The position numbers were made by a program, and so were the translations under genes. Below, in pieces: positions 24,814 through 34,000 of a DNA stretch of 64,000 nucleotides (the first letter of the stretch is position 1; every line of letters starts with the position of its first letter). Under the pieces are notes generated by a model. It did no database searches and was not told where the DNA came from. It saw only the letters and a list, made by a program, of their open reading frames with translations. Origin of the DNA: Dermabacteraceae bacterium TAE3-ERU5 (GTDB lineage Bacteria; Actinomycetota; Actinomycetes; Actinomycetales; Dermabacteraceae); the NCBI GenBank assembly GCA_019218375.1, contig JAHUUK010000003.1:62001-126000 (forward strand), given 5' to 3'.

Positions 24814-25807
24814 AACCACCCTGGCCCGCAGCCTCCCGAAAATGAGACTGCGGGAAAAACTCACCCCCGGTTGGCGGCTGGCGCTGCTTGCGGCGCTATC
24901 CCTGGTGCTGGTTTGCTTCTTCGTTTTCTTCAACGTAGGCAGCGCCTGGGAATACATCGTCAATCGCCGCATCATGACGGTGGCCACGATGGGCGTTGCC
25001 GCCGTCGGCATCGGTATTTCCACCGTCGCCTTCCAGACGATCTCCGCGAACCGCATTTTGACGCCGTCGGTAATGGGCTTCGATGCCCTCTACGTGCTGA
25101 TCATGACGCTGTTCGTCTACCTGCTGGGATCGTCCGTGCTGTTCGGGCAAAACCGCACCATCATGTTCCTATCCCAGACCACCGTGATGGTGCTGTTCTC
25201 GCTCGCCCTGTACGGCTGGCTGCTGATAGGTGCGGGCAGGCCACTGCACGTGCTGCTGCTGGTCGGCATCATCCTGGGCGTGCTATTCCGCTCCATCGTC
25301 ACCTTCCTCTACCGGCTGCTGGACCCGAACGAATACCTGATCCTCGAAGATCTTTCGTTCGCGTCTTTCACGCAGACCGACGAGGTATCCCTGTGGGTGG
25401 CGGTGTGTCTGCTGCTTGTCGGCGGCGGAATTATCTACCGCCGTGCCCGCTACCTGGACGTGATGGCGCTCGGCCGGGACGCCTCCATCAGCCTGGGGCT
25501 GCCCTACCGGAGGATCCAGCTGGAGGTGCTTGTTTCGGTATCCCTGCTGGTTTCCGCGGCTACCGCCCTCACCGGCCCGACCCTGTTCTTCGGGCTGCTG
25601 ATAGCGCACCTCGGCTACCTGGCGATGGGCACCAACCGGCACGTTTACACGCTGCCCGCCGCCGCGCTGTGCGGCCTGATCTCGCTGGTCGGCGGCCAGC
25701 TCATCCTGGAACAGCTGCTCGACTTCGCGACCCTGCTCAGCGTCGTCATCAACTTTGCGGGCGGAGTCCTGTTCATCACCCTGCTACTGCGAAGGAGCAC
25801 CCTGTGA
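24803..25807 (+). CDS. Second siderophore importer, permease 2
   Basis: This 334-residue FecCD-family permease (GTG start) is of the YclO/FatC/CeuC branch: NRILTPSVMGFDALYVL near residue 80, DASISLGLPYRR near 225 and GPTLFFGLLIAHLGYLAMG near 255. It begins within the end of permease 1 and its stop overlaps the ATPase start (GTGA), so the four genes are tightly coupled. Together with permease 1 it builds the transmembrane channel. Confidence 0.9.
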   Translation: MSAETTLARSLPKMRLREKLTPGWRLALLAALSLVLVCFFVFFNVGSAWEYIVNRRIMTVATMGVAAVGIGISTVAFQTISANRILTPSVMGFDALYVLIMTLFVYLLGSSVLFGQNRTIMFLSQTTVMVLFSLALYGWLLIGAGRPLHVLLLVGIILGVLFRSIVTFLYRLLDPNEYLILEDLSFASFTQTDEVSLWVAVCLLLVGGGIIYRRARYLDVMALGRDASISLGLPYRRIQLEVLVSVSLLVSAATALTGPTLFFGLLIAHLGYLAMGTNRHVYTLPAAALCGLISLVGGQLILEQLLDFATLLSVVINFAGGVLFITLLLRRSTL

Positions 25808-26577
25808 TCGTCTGTGACAAGGTCTCTAAGGCCTACGGCGAAGCCATTGTGGTGAACGAGGTCGAACTGACCATCCCCGCCGGGGGCGTCACCAGCGTTA
25901 TCGGCCCCAACGGCGCCGGTAAATCCACCCTGCTGTCCCTGATCGCAAGGTTGAAAAACCTTAGCGGCGGCAGCGTCAGCGTGGACGGGATGGACGTTAC
26001 CAAGGTCGATTCCGAAACCCTGGCGAAGCGGCTCGCCATCCTCAAACAGGACAACCACCTGGATATTCGCCTCACGGTGGAGGATCTGGTGACGTTCGGG
26101 CGTTTCCCGCACTGCCAGGGTCGCCCCACAACCGAGGACCGCGAATACGTGGAGCGGGCCATCGCCTACCTGGACCTGGGGGAACTGCGTAATCGTTTCC
26201 TGGACGAGCTTTCCGGCGGTCAGCGCCAACGCGCCTTCGTGGCGATGGTGCTGGCTCAGGACACCGATTACGTGCTGCTCGATGAACCCCTGAACAACCT
26301 GGACATGAAACATTCGGTGGCCATGATGCGCATGGTGCGCCGCGCCGCCGAAGAACTGGGCAAGACGATTGTGGTGGTTATCCACGACATCAACTTCGCC
26401 TCGTTCTATTCGGACCGGATCGTAGCCATGCGCGACGGCAAGGTTGTCGCGCAAGGCAGCCCCGACGAAATCATGACCGAACAGGTGCTGGAGGAAATCT
26501 ACGCCATGCGCATGCACGTCACCCGCAGCCAGCAGGGCAAGCCGGTGGCGATGTTCTTCGACGCCGAACTGCTCTAA
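25804..26577 (+). CDS. Second siderophore importer, ATP-binding protein
   Basis: This 257-residue ATPase starts with GTG in a 4-base overlap. It has Walker A GPNGAGKST, signature LSGGQRQRAF, Walker B YVLLDEPLNNLD and H-loop VIHDINFASFYS, a set typical of YclP/FatE/CeuD ATPases. The reading frame is open far upstream, but that part lies in the permease gene and reads as low-quality Arg/His-rich sequence, so the GTG is preferred. It is the last gene before a terminator. Confidence 0.92.
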   Translation: MIVCDKVSKAYGEAIVVNEVELTIPAGGVTSVIGPNGAGKSTLLSLIARLKNLSGGSVSVDGMDVTKVDSETLAKRLAILKQDNHLDIRLTVEDLVTFGRFPHCQGRPTTEDREYVERAIAYLDLGELRNRFLDELSGGQRQRAFVAMVLAQDTDYVLLDEPLNNLDMKHSVAMMRMVRRAAEELGKTIVVVIHDINFASFYSDRIVAMRDGKVVAQGSPDEIMTEQVLEEIYAMRMHVTRSQQGKPVAMFFDAELL

Positions 26578-26597
26578 CGGCAGGGTCGGCACAAAAT

Positions 26598-26635
26598 AAG
26601 GGAGGGGAGTCGCAGCGCGACTCCCCTCCCTTTAT
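26598..26635 (+). terminator. Terminator after second siderophore operon
   Basis: A perfect 15-base stem (26598-26612 with 26618-26632) and a short T stretch. It lies 20 bases after the ATPase stop and separates it from the convergent anchored-repeat operon. Confidence 0.85.
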
Positions 26636-26672
26636 GTATTCGTTGCTGCCCGCCGGGGCGGTGCAGCCGAGG

Positions 26673-27545
26673 TTATTCGACGTTAGCCAGCGCCTTCGGG
26701 CGTAGCAGCCGCAGCAGGCCGTGACGCGGCCCGAGCAGCCAAGCCAGCAGGAACACGGCGGTCACCACCAGCACGATCGTTGCGCCGGTGGGGACGTCCC
26801 AGGCCCAAGACAGGTACAGGCCCACGAAAGCGCTCACCGCGCCGATGAGTGCGGCCATGGCCATCATCGGCACCAGGCGGTCGGTCAGCATTCGCGCCGC
26901 CGCAGCCGGGGTTACCAGCAGCGCCAACACCAGGATGTTACCGATCGTCTGAATACTCATCACCACGCTCAGGGTGACCAGTACGTATAGCGCCACGTCC
27001 AGCAGCAGCACGGGCAGGCCAAGCGCCGACGCCATCTCGCGGTCCAGGGTCACCGCCACCAATTCCTTATTAAGCAGGGTGATAACGGTCAGCACGATGG
27101 CGGTGAAGAGGAACGTGTACGCCACGGTTTCGTCCGGAATGCCGGTAATCGAACCGAACAGGAACGACTGCAGCGAACCGGTATAACCGGGGGTCAGCGA
27201 GATAATCACGACGCCCAGCGCGAACGCGGCCACGAAGAACACGCCGATCACGCTGTCCTCTTTCAGGCGGCGCGTCTGGCTGAACAGCGCAATCAGCACC
27301 GCCGTCACCACGCCCGCCACGATGCCGCCCAGCACCAGGGAACCCTGGAGCACGAACGCGAGGGCGATACCGGGAAACACCGAGTGGGCGACCGCGTCGC
27401 CGATGAAGGTCATGCCGCGCAGCACCACGTGGCTACCCACCACGCCACAAACCACGGCGGCCAGCACCGACACGATGAGCGCCTTCGGCAGGAAGGAAAG
27501 CATCGGGTTGGTGAGGTCGGAAAGAAAATCGAGGGGAGTCAGCAT
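26673..27545 (-). CDS. Anchored-repeat ABC transporter, permease
   Basis: This 290-residue permease belongs to the ABC-3 metal family (ZnuB-like): LRGMTFIGDAVAHSVFPGIAL near residue 42 (in two adjacent stretches) and LVLALLVTPAAAARML near 205, with about eight helices. In actinobacteria a distinct clade of these permeases (TIGR03770-type, as I recall it) sits with wall-anchored repeat proteins, as here. The ATG at 27545 lies 7 bases inside the ATPase gene. It is the last gene of the operon. Zinc is the likely substrate because of the Zur-like boxes and the His-rich binding protein. Confidence 0.9.
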   Translation of the reverse strand: MLTPLDFLSDLTNPMLSFLPKALIVSVLAAVVCGVVGSHVVLRGMTFIGDAVAHSVFPGIALAFVLQGSLVLGGIVAGVVTAVLIALFSQTRRLKEDSVIGVFFVAAFALGVVIISLTPGYTGSLQSFLFGSITGIPDETVAYTFLFTAIVLTVITLLNKELVAVTLDREMASALGLPVLLLDVALYVLVTLSVVMSIQTIGNILVLALLVTPAAAARMLTDRLVPMMAMAALIGAVSAFVGLYLSWAWDVPTGATIVLVVTAVFLLAWLLGPRHGLLRLLRPKALANVE

Positions 27546-28261
27546 GTCAGGGCGCCCACCTGTTTCAGAAGGGGAGAGTTCTCGGTTACCTGGAACGTGC
27601 GCATCCAAATCTCTGGGTTGCGCAGCGCCTCGGGTGCGTCGGATGCGATCACGGTGCGGTTCAGCATCGTGATCTGATCGCACACCACCATCGCGTGCGT
27701 GAGGTCGTGCGTGGTCATCACTAGGGCGGTGCCTTCGTCGGCCAGGTGCTTAAACAGCTCGGTGAGCAGCTCCTGGGTCGGCATGTCCAGCCCCGTGAAA
27801 GGCTCATCGAGCAGCAGCAGCGACGGGTCCACGGCCAGCGCGCGGGCAATCAGCACGCGCTGACGCTGCCCGCCCGACATCTCACCGATGGGCCGATTAC
27901 GCAGGTGCGCCATCTGCACCCGTTCCAGGGCACGCGCCACCGCGCGCACGTGCTGCGGCTTGGGCCTGCGCAAGAAACCGATGTCGCGCACCAGGCCGGT
28001 CATCACCACTTCCTGCGCTGTGATCGGGAAGTCCCAGGCCACGTCGTGACGCTGCGGCACGTAACCCACGCGACCGTCCAGCGTCACCTTTCCGGCAGAG
28101 ACCGGGATCAGGCCCATGATGGCGCGCAGCAGGGTGGTTTTACCGGCCCCGTTCGGGCCGAGCAGGCCGTGTACCGTGCCAGCGGCAACCTCGAGGGCGA
28201 CGTCCTCCAGCACCGGCCTGCCGCCCAGGCTAACCCGGACGCCATCAACCCGTAGGGTCAC
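27539..28261 (-). CDS. Anchored-repeat ABC transporter, ATP-binding protein
   Basis: This 240-residue ATPase has Walker A GPNGAGKTT, signature MSGGQRQRVL, Walker B LLLLDEPFTGLD and H-loop TTHDLTHA. The GTG at 28261 has GGAGGA seven bases upstream and overlaps the stop of the previous gene (GTGA); a TTG at 28276 is inside the ribosome site and is rejected. It powers import through the permease encoded next. The family corresponds to the ATPase subunit of the actinobacterial anchored-repeat transporter. Confidence 0.92.
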   Translation of the reverse strand: MTLRVDGVRVSLGGRPVLEDVALEVAAGTVHGLLGPNGAGKTTLLRAIMGLIPVSAGKVTLDGRVGYVPQRHDVAWDFPITAQEVVMTGLVRDIGFLRRPKPQHVRAVARALERVQMAHLRNRPIGEMSGGQRQRVLIARALAVDPSLLLLDEPFTGLDMPTQELLTELFKHLADEGTALVMTTHDLTHAMVVCDQITMLNRTVIASDAPEALRNPEIWMRTFQVTENSPLLKQVGALTC

Positions 28262-29328
28262 TTTTCGTCCTCCCAAATCTGGGCCTCGATAGCCTTCGTG
28301 CGCCTATGCGAACGGTAGGCGAGCACGCCCAATGCGGCCAGCACCAGGACACTCGCGCCAGAAACCAGCGCCACCGTGCTCAGCGAAACCATGTTCGCGT
28401 CTTCGCCGGTAGTGGACTTGCCCGCCTCGGCGGGCTTGTTCGCGCCGTCGGCCTTGCCCTGGGCAGGCTGCTTTTCGCTGCCACCCTGCTTTCCGGCGTC
28501 CTTCTGCGCAGCATCCTTACCCTGCGCCTCCCCGGCCTCGGCGGGGCCGCGTCCCGGCTCCCAGGTGGCGGAGAAAGCATCGTCGGTATTGGTGCCATCG
28601 CCTACCGCGAAACGCAGCGTCTGGGTGGAAACGTACTTCTGGCCGTTGATTCCCTGCGCGGTGACCTCGACCGCCACCAGGTAGATGCCCGGCTTGGTGA
28701 ACACCCAGTTGGCGTGGGTGTGCGTGTTCAGATCAACCCACAGATCGCGGTGGTCGTTGCCCTCGTCGCTCCACAGCAGCTGCGGGGGAGCGAAGTTACC
28801 CGGTTGCAGGAACACGCTGAACTTGCCCGGTCCCTGCACATCGAGCATGCGCATGGTGATGCCGCGATCCACGGCCTTAGTCATCGGCGGGTCCTGGGTG
28901 CTCCAGCCAAGCCAGACCACGCCGGGCTGTTCCACCTGCGGCACCGCGTAAACGGTTTCCCCGCTCTTAGCGCCCGTGAAGTCGTAGCTATCGCCTTCCG
29001 GCAGCTGCAGCGCGGCGGCGTCATGCACCTGGAACACCACGTCCTCCAGGTCGCGCCAGACCGGCGGGGCCTTCGAATCGTCGCGCACCTGCAGGTGGAA
29101 ATCGCCGTCCCGCAGGCGCGGGCCGAGGTCAGCGTGGCCGTGATCGAGGACGGTCTTAACGCCCTTAACGTACTGTTCGTTGTCGGAGACCGTCTGCTGC
29201 AGGGTGGGATCGTCCGACCCCTTCTGGCCGTCGTCCTCGGGGGCGGCAAAGCCCGGTACCGCAGTGGCCCACACCAGCAGCAGCGCGGCCAGGGCCGCGA
29301 GCGGGCGAGGCAGGGAACGTGAACTCAT
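28258..29328 (-). CDS. Membrane-anchored single-repeat surface protein of the transporter operon
   Basis: This 356-residue protein has a signal peptide ending at FAAP (about 28), one copy of the actinobacterial surface-anchored repeat (about 55-243) with its hallmark HTHANWVFTKPG (203-214), an Ala/Lys/Gly-rich spacer (about 250-310) and a C-terminal membrane helix (about 317-337) with a basic tail but no LPXTG. The His-containing signature suggests metal binding outside the membrane. It lies between the binding-protein and ATPase genes with 4-base overlaps on both sides, so it is an integral part of the system; it could hand metal from the wall to the binding protein. That role is inferred. 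Confidence 0.85.
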   Translation of the reverse strand: MSSRSLPRPLAALAALLLVWATAVPGFAAPEDDGQKGSDDPTLQQTVSDNEQYVKGVKTVLDHGHADLGPRLRDGDFHLQVRDDSKAPPVWRDLEDVVFQVHDAAALQLPEGDSYDFTGAKSGETVYAVPQVEQPGVVWLGWSTQDPPMTKAVDRGITMRMLDVQGPGKFSVFLQPGNFAPPQLLWSDEGNDHRDLWVDLNTHTHANWVFTKPGIYLVAVEVTAQGINGQKYVSTQTLRFAVGDGTNTDDAFSATWEPGRGPAEAGEAQGKDAAQKDAGKQGGSEKQPAQGKADGANKPAEAGKSTTGEDANMVSLSTVALVSGASVLVLAALGVLAYRSHRRTKAIEAQIWEDEK

Positions 29329-31076
29329 TTGTTGCCCTTCTTCGTAGGATTGAGGCACGATGCGAGCGAATCCGCGTTGTAACGCATCATGTCTATGTAG
29401 GTCGTGACATCTTTTGTGAAAGCATCCCCGTAAAGCCGACACACGCGAATGTCGGCCCTATCTGCGGCCTCCAGTAGCGCGCGGGAAGCCTGCGGGGCAT
29501 TCGGCTCCAGGAACACGGCGGGAACCTTCAGATCGTTCAGGGTGAGCGCCAGCCTGCGGCGATCCACGATGGACGGCTCCGAACCGGGGGTGGGCGCCAC
29601 GAAACCGGCGATGTCCAGGCCGTAGGCATGCCCCAGGTAGCCGTAGGCGTCGTGCGTGGTCACCAGGTGCCGGTTCTGCTTCGGAATGCCGTTAATCTTC
29701 GCCTTCAGGTACTGATCGGTTTCGTCCAGCTTCTTCAGGTACGCCTCCGCGTTGGCCCGATAGTCGCCCGCGTGCTGCGGATCGAGCCGGATCATCTGAT
29801 CCCTGATTACCTCCACGTAAGCCTGCGCGTTACCGACGTCCTGCCACAGGTGCGGGTCGATTTCGCCGTGCACGTGCTTGCCGAGGACGGCCTGCGGTAG
29901 CTGGTAAACATCACTGCCGGGGCGGCCGATGAAACGATACGACGGCTCAGCCGGAATCGGCATGAGGGCCTTAGGCGGCACCGAAATCACCGTGTTTGCC
30001 AGGGGGAGGGCCGCCTGCAGGGGGTTGTCGTCATCGTCCGCGTGCCGGTGCCCGGCGCGCGGGTCATGCCCGTGGTCGTCATGCTTATGGCCCTTGCCCT
30101 CCTGTTTTTCCTGCGGCCCGCGCGCTTCACGGTCCGCGTACAGGTAGAGATCGCCCTTACCGGAAAGATCGGCGGCAATATCCACGTGCCCGGAAGAAAG
30201 CACGCGCGGGGAACCCGGCAGGGCCTTGCTCGGATCGGTGCCAACCGCGATCGTGAGGGTGCCGGTGGAAATATCGCGCGGCCGGGCGGTGGCGTTCGCC
30301 AGATACTGCGCCTTAAAGGTCAGCTTGTAAATACCGGGCTTGGTGAACGCCCAGCTCAAATGGGTGTGAGCGTCTATCGGCAGGGTGGTCGAATCGTCGC
30401 GGTAACCGTTGCTGGCGTCCACACCATCGGCCGACGAAAACACCTGGATAGGCTTGCCGAAAGTACCGGTGACGTAGGCAAAAGCCGCGCCCGGCCCCTG
30501 GGCGTCCACCATCATCAGGCGCACCTGCGAGAGCCTGTCGGCACCCGGCACGCTCTCGCCGCCGCGCACGCGCAGGCCCAGCCAAACCGTATCCAGCGCA
30601 TGGTTTTCCACCAGCGGGATGATTTCCGCGCCGTAACCGGAGGCTTCCTCCGCGAGCGCCACATGCGGGGTGCCCTTGGGCAGGTTCGCATCGATGGTGC
30701 GAATCAGCGACTGCTCCTCCAGCATCATGTAGTTGGAGAGCGCCAGGTCCGCACGCACAATCTCGCGTACGTCACGCAGGCGCGGCTCGTACGTGTGCGG
30801 ATCGCCGCCCTCCGGCACCAGGGAAAACACTTTCGCGTGCTCCCCGGCCACGTTCCGGGCCAGGTCGGCAATGATGCCGGTCGTGGCAATGACAGTCAGC
30901 CGGTCCTTATTCTGGGCGGAATCCGCACTGCGGCCGGGCAGGATTATCAGCGCTGCCACTACGGCGAGGGCCGCCAGGGCTTTCAGCCACCGGCGGCCAC
31001 GCGCGGGGAGGGCGCCCCCACCCAGCCCGGAGGCTGGACGGGGACGCCCGCTGTTAGTCGGATGGTTATCCGTCAC
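29325..31076 (-). CDS. Anchored-repeat ABC transporter, metal-binding protein with inserted repeat
   Basis: This 583-residue protein is a ZnuA/cluster A-I binding protein split by an insert. Residues 55-155 form the first lobe (GGDPHTYEP at 90-98), residues about 160-300 are one surface-anchored repeat with HTHLSWAFTKPG (237-248), then a His/Asp-rich loop (about 329-350), and residues about 365-575 complete the fold (GEIDPHLWQDV from 404, TTHDAYGYL near 474, EPNAPQAS). A membrane anchor lies at 30-50 and no lipobox is seen. The His-rich loop and ligands point to zinc. It overlaps its neighbours by 4 bases on both sides and starts with GTG. Confidence 0.9.
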   Translation of the reverse strand: MTDNHPTNSGRPRPASGLGGGALPARGRRWLKALAALAVVAALIILPGRSADSAQNKDRLTVIATTGIIADLARNVAGEHAKVFSLVPEGGDPHTYEPRLRDVREIVRADLALSNYMMLEEQSLIRTIDANLPKGTPHVALAEEASGYGAEIIPLVENHALDTVWLGLRVRGGESVPGADRLSQVRLMMVDAQGPGAAFAYVTGTFGKPIQVFSSADGVDASNGYRDDSTTLPIDAHTHLSWAFTKPGIYKLTFKAQYLANATARPRDISTGTLTIAVGTDPSKALPGSPRVLSSGHVDIAADLSGKGDLYLYADREARGPQEKQEGKGHKHDDHGHDPRAGHRHADDDDNPLQAALPLANTVISVPPKALMPIPAEPSYRFIGRPGSDVYQLPQAVLGKHVHGEIDPHLWQDVGNAQAYVEVIRDQMIRLDPQHAGDYRANAEAYLKKLDETDQYLKAKINGIPKQNRHLVTTHDAYGYLGHAYGLDIAGFVAPTPGSEPSIVDRRRLALTLNDLKVPAVFLEPNAPQASRALLEAADRADIRVCRLYGDAFTKDVTTYIDMMRYNADSLASCLNPTKKGNK

Positions 31077-34000
31077 GACTCGTCAGTGGTCCCTTCCTGT
31101 GGCCGGAACCGACGGCGCAGTGTCAGCGCACCCGCACCCGCAATCAGCAGGCCGACAGCCACGCCGAGAGGAGCCAGCGGTTCGCCGCCCGTGCGGGGCA
31201 GCTTTGCGCGGTCAGCGGAGGTCAGCACGCAAGGCTTGCCCTCGGGGGTGCGGCCCTGCATCTCCTTGACCATCACCTTGCCGTCCTTCATGAACAGCTC
31301 GCCAACCTTGGCGTCGGCCTGGCTGCGCTTCTTGAAGTCAGCCACGGCGTCCGCCTTGGGAGCTGCGGCAGGCTTTGCGGCAGCGCCGCTGCTGGAGCCG
31401 AACCAGCGCTGACCAACCACCTTGCCGAAGTTGCCGGACTCGAACACCGCCACGTTACCGGGACCGGAAACCGAGGTCAGGGTCCAGGTGACGGGGCCGG
31501 TGGTGCCGGACAGCAGCGACTCGTGCATGGTGTTAGCGCCGAGCCACGGCACGCCGGGGATCTGCGAGGACGGCACCATGTAGATGGTCTCGCCCTGGTT
31601 CGCGATGAACTCGATACCCGCCGGGGCGGTCGCCTTAGCGCGGTCGTTCAGGGCGAAGGTGAGGCTGGAGGGAGAAACCCACTTGGCCGGAGCCGAGCGG
31701 TCATCCTTCAGCGCCGCCTGCAGCACGCCACCCTGGAACTGGGAGCCGAGGTCGAAGTGACCGTCGGTCACGCCCTGTGCGTTCGGGCCTACCGAGAAAC
31801 GCAGGGTTGCGTTCGCGGTGACACGCTGGCCCGAGCTGGTGGTAGCGCTCTGACGGATACCCACGGTGTAGTTACCCGGCTTGGTGAATACCCAGTTCGG
31901 GTGCACGTGGCTGTTCGCCGGAATGGTGTGCGAACCGGCGATGCGCACCACGCTGCTGTTAGCTGCGGGAGCCGCCGGGGCCTCGCCGCGAGAAGCCCGC
32001 GCGATCTCTTCCTTGGTCGCCTCGCGGACAACCTCGGTCGGGGTGCACATCGGGGACTTCGCCACGGGAGAGCTGCCCTTGCCGTTTCCGCCACGGCCAG
32101 CGATCAGGCCGGTGATATCGCGGGAACCGGCGTAGGCGGAGTGCTGCTTCTTGCCCTTGGGGGCATCATCCTTGGCAGCGGATCCACCCTGCGGAGCCTG
32201 GCCAGCCGGGGTGCCGGGCTGCGAGGGTGCGCCCTTCCCCTGATCGCCCTTGGGGGCGTCCTGGGCCGGAGCCCCGGTTTCAGGCTTGGCCGGAGCAGGC
32301 TTAACGGTGGAGTTCGCGTAGCCCTTGCCCTTGAACTCATCGCCCACGGTCCAGGTGTAAACGGCCTCGTTCGAGACGGACTGCTTGCCGTCCTTCATGC
32401 CGACCGCGCGCACCTTGACGGTGTAAACACCGGGCTTGGTGAACACCCAGTTAGCGTGGGTGTGGGCCGGGAACGCCTGCTCGCGTACGGAACCGCTCTT
32501 GAGCTCGGTTGCGCCACCCTTCAGCAGGGGAGTGGTGCCGGAGAAACCGGTGCCGAACAGGAAGATCTGCCCGGGGCCGGAAACCTCCGTGAACTCAAGG
32601 TTGATGCCGGGAGCGAAACCGGAGTTAGCGGTGCTCATGGTGTCCCAACCGGGCCAGAGCAGCCTGTGATCCTGGGTCTGGGGCAGGAAGAAACGATCCT
32701 TGCCAGCACCGGGGAAACCGGCGGGAACATCAACCTTGGCAGCCGACTTAACGTGCAGCTCCACGGTTTCCGGCGCACGCAGCACGTGGTGGCCGGTGAC
32801 GTCCTCCTTCAGCACCAGGTGCAGCTTGCCATCCTTGACCGTCACGTTAAACGCATCCAGGTGACCCTTTTCGAGTACCAGGTGATCGGCCTTCGGCTTC
32901 ACGGGCTTAGCGGGGGCGGGAGTAGCCGGTTCGCTAGGCTTGCTCGGCTGTGCCGGGGCCGGTGCGGGCTGCTCATCGCTCGGCTGAGCAGGCTCGGCCG
33001 GGGCAGGCTCTTCGACGGGGTCGGCGGGTGCCGGTTCCTCGCTCGGCTGCGCCGGTGCAGGTTCCTCTGCCGGGTCGGCCGGGGCGGGTTCTTCGCTCGG
33101 CTCGGCCGGAGCAGGCTCCTCGTTCGGGTCTGCGGGCTGCGCCGGTTCCTCTACGGGATCAGCGGGAGCGGGTTCGCTCGGCTGCTCCGGTGCCGGGTTC
33201 GGCTGGATCGGATCTGCCGGTTCCTCCGGTGCGGGAGCCACTTCGCTTTCACGTTCGCAAGCGTTAGCGATAGCTTCGTCGCCCACGGCGTAGAACACGG
33301 TGTAGAAGTCGTAACCGCGCTTACCGGTGGTCTTGGCGTAAGAGATCGTGTATTCGACACGGTAGAAGCCGGGGTCGGAGAACACGATGGACGGGTGCAC
33401 ATGGGTCGGCTCGTTCACTCGCCACACCTGGTTGGTGCGCTTGGAGTTCAGATCAACCTGGTACTTGTTTACCAGGCTGTCGTAGTGGCCGAGCGCCATG
33501 GAAGAGCCCTTGGGACCGTTGAAGGACTCGATGATGATCGAGGTTTCCTTGTTATCGGTGTAGTCGAGGTCCTCGGTGGAGAAACCGGGCCAGGGAACCC
33601 CGGCCTTCTGCACCTCGGGAAGTTCCCACTTATCGCCGGTGCCGACGATCTTTGCGAGATCAGCGAAACGCTTGTCGTCGCCAACGTTCACCTTAGCGGC
33701 GTTCGGAACTTCGATTACCACGCTCGAGCTGCCGTGATCGACCTGCTTACCGTTCGGCAGATCCTGGCGCATGAATGCCGCCAGCCAGCCGTCGGAGCCG
33801 ATCTTGGCGCGCAGATCCAGGTGCCCCTCGGAAACGTGGGTGCACTTCGGCAGATTCTTGGTCGGGTTGTAGGCGAGCGGATCGACCTTTTCCGGGGCGT
33901 CGTTCTTGGGGGTTTCGGCAGGCGGTTCGCCGATGTCGAAGTTATCTGCGGAAAGCAGGATTACGGCGCCCTTGTAGGTGCCCTCCGGAATACCCAGATC

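Noticed and set aside
24871-25803. In-frame extension upstream of the second siderophore ATPase
   Set aside because: It lies inside the permease gene, translates to Arg/Ala/His-rich sequence, and the GTG at 25804 gives a normal-length ATPase with a 4-base overlap.
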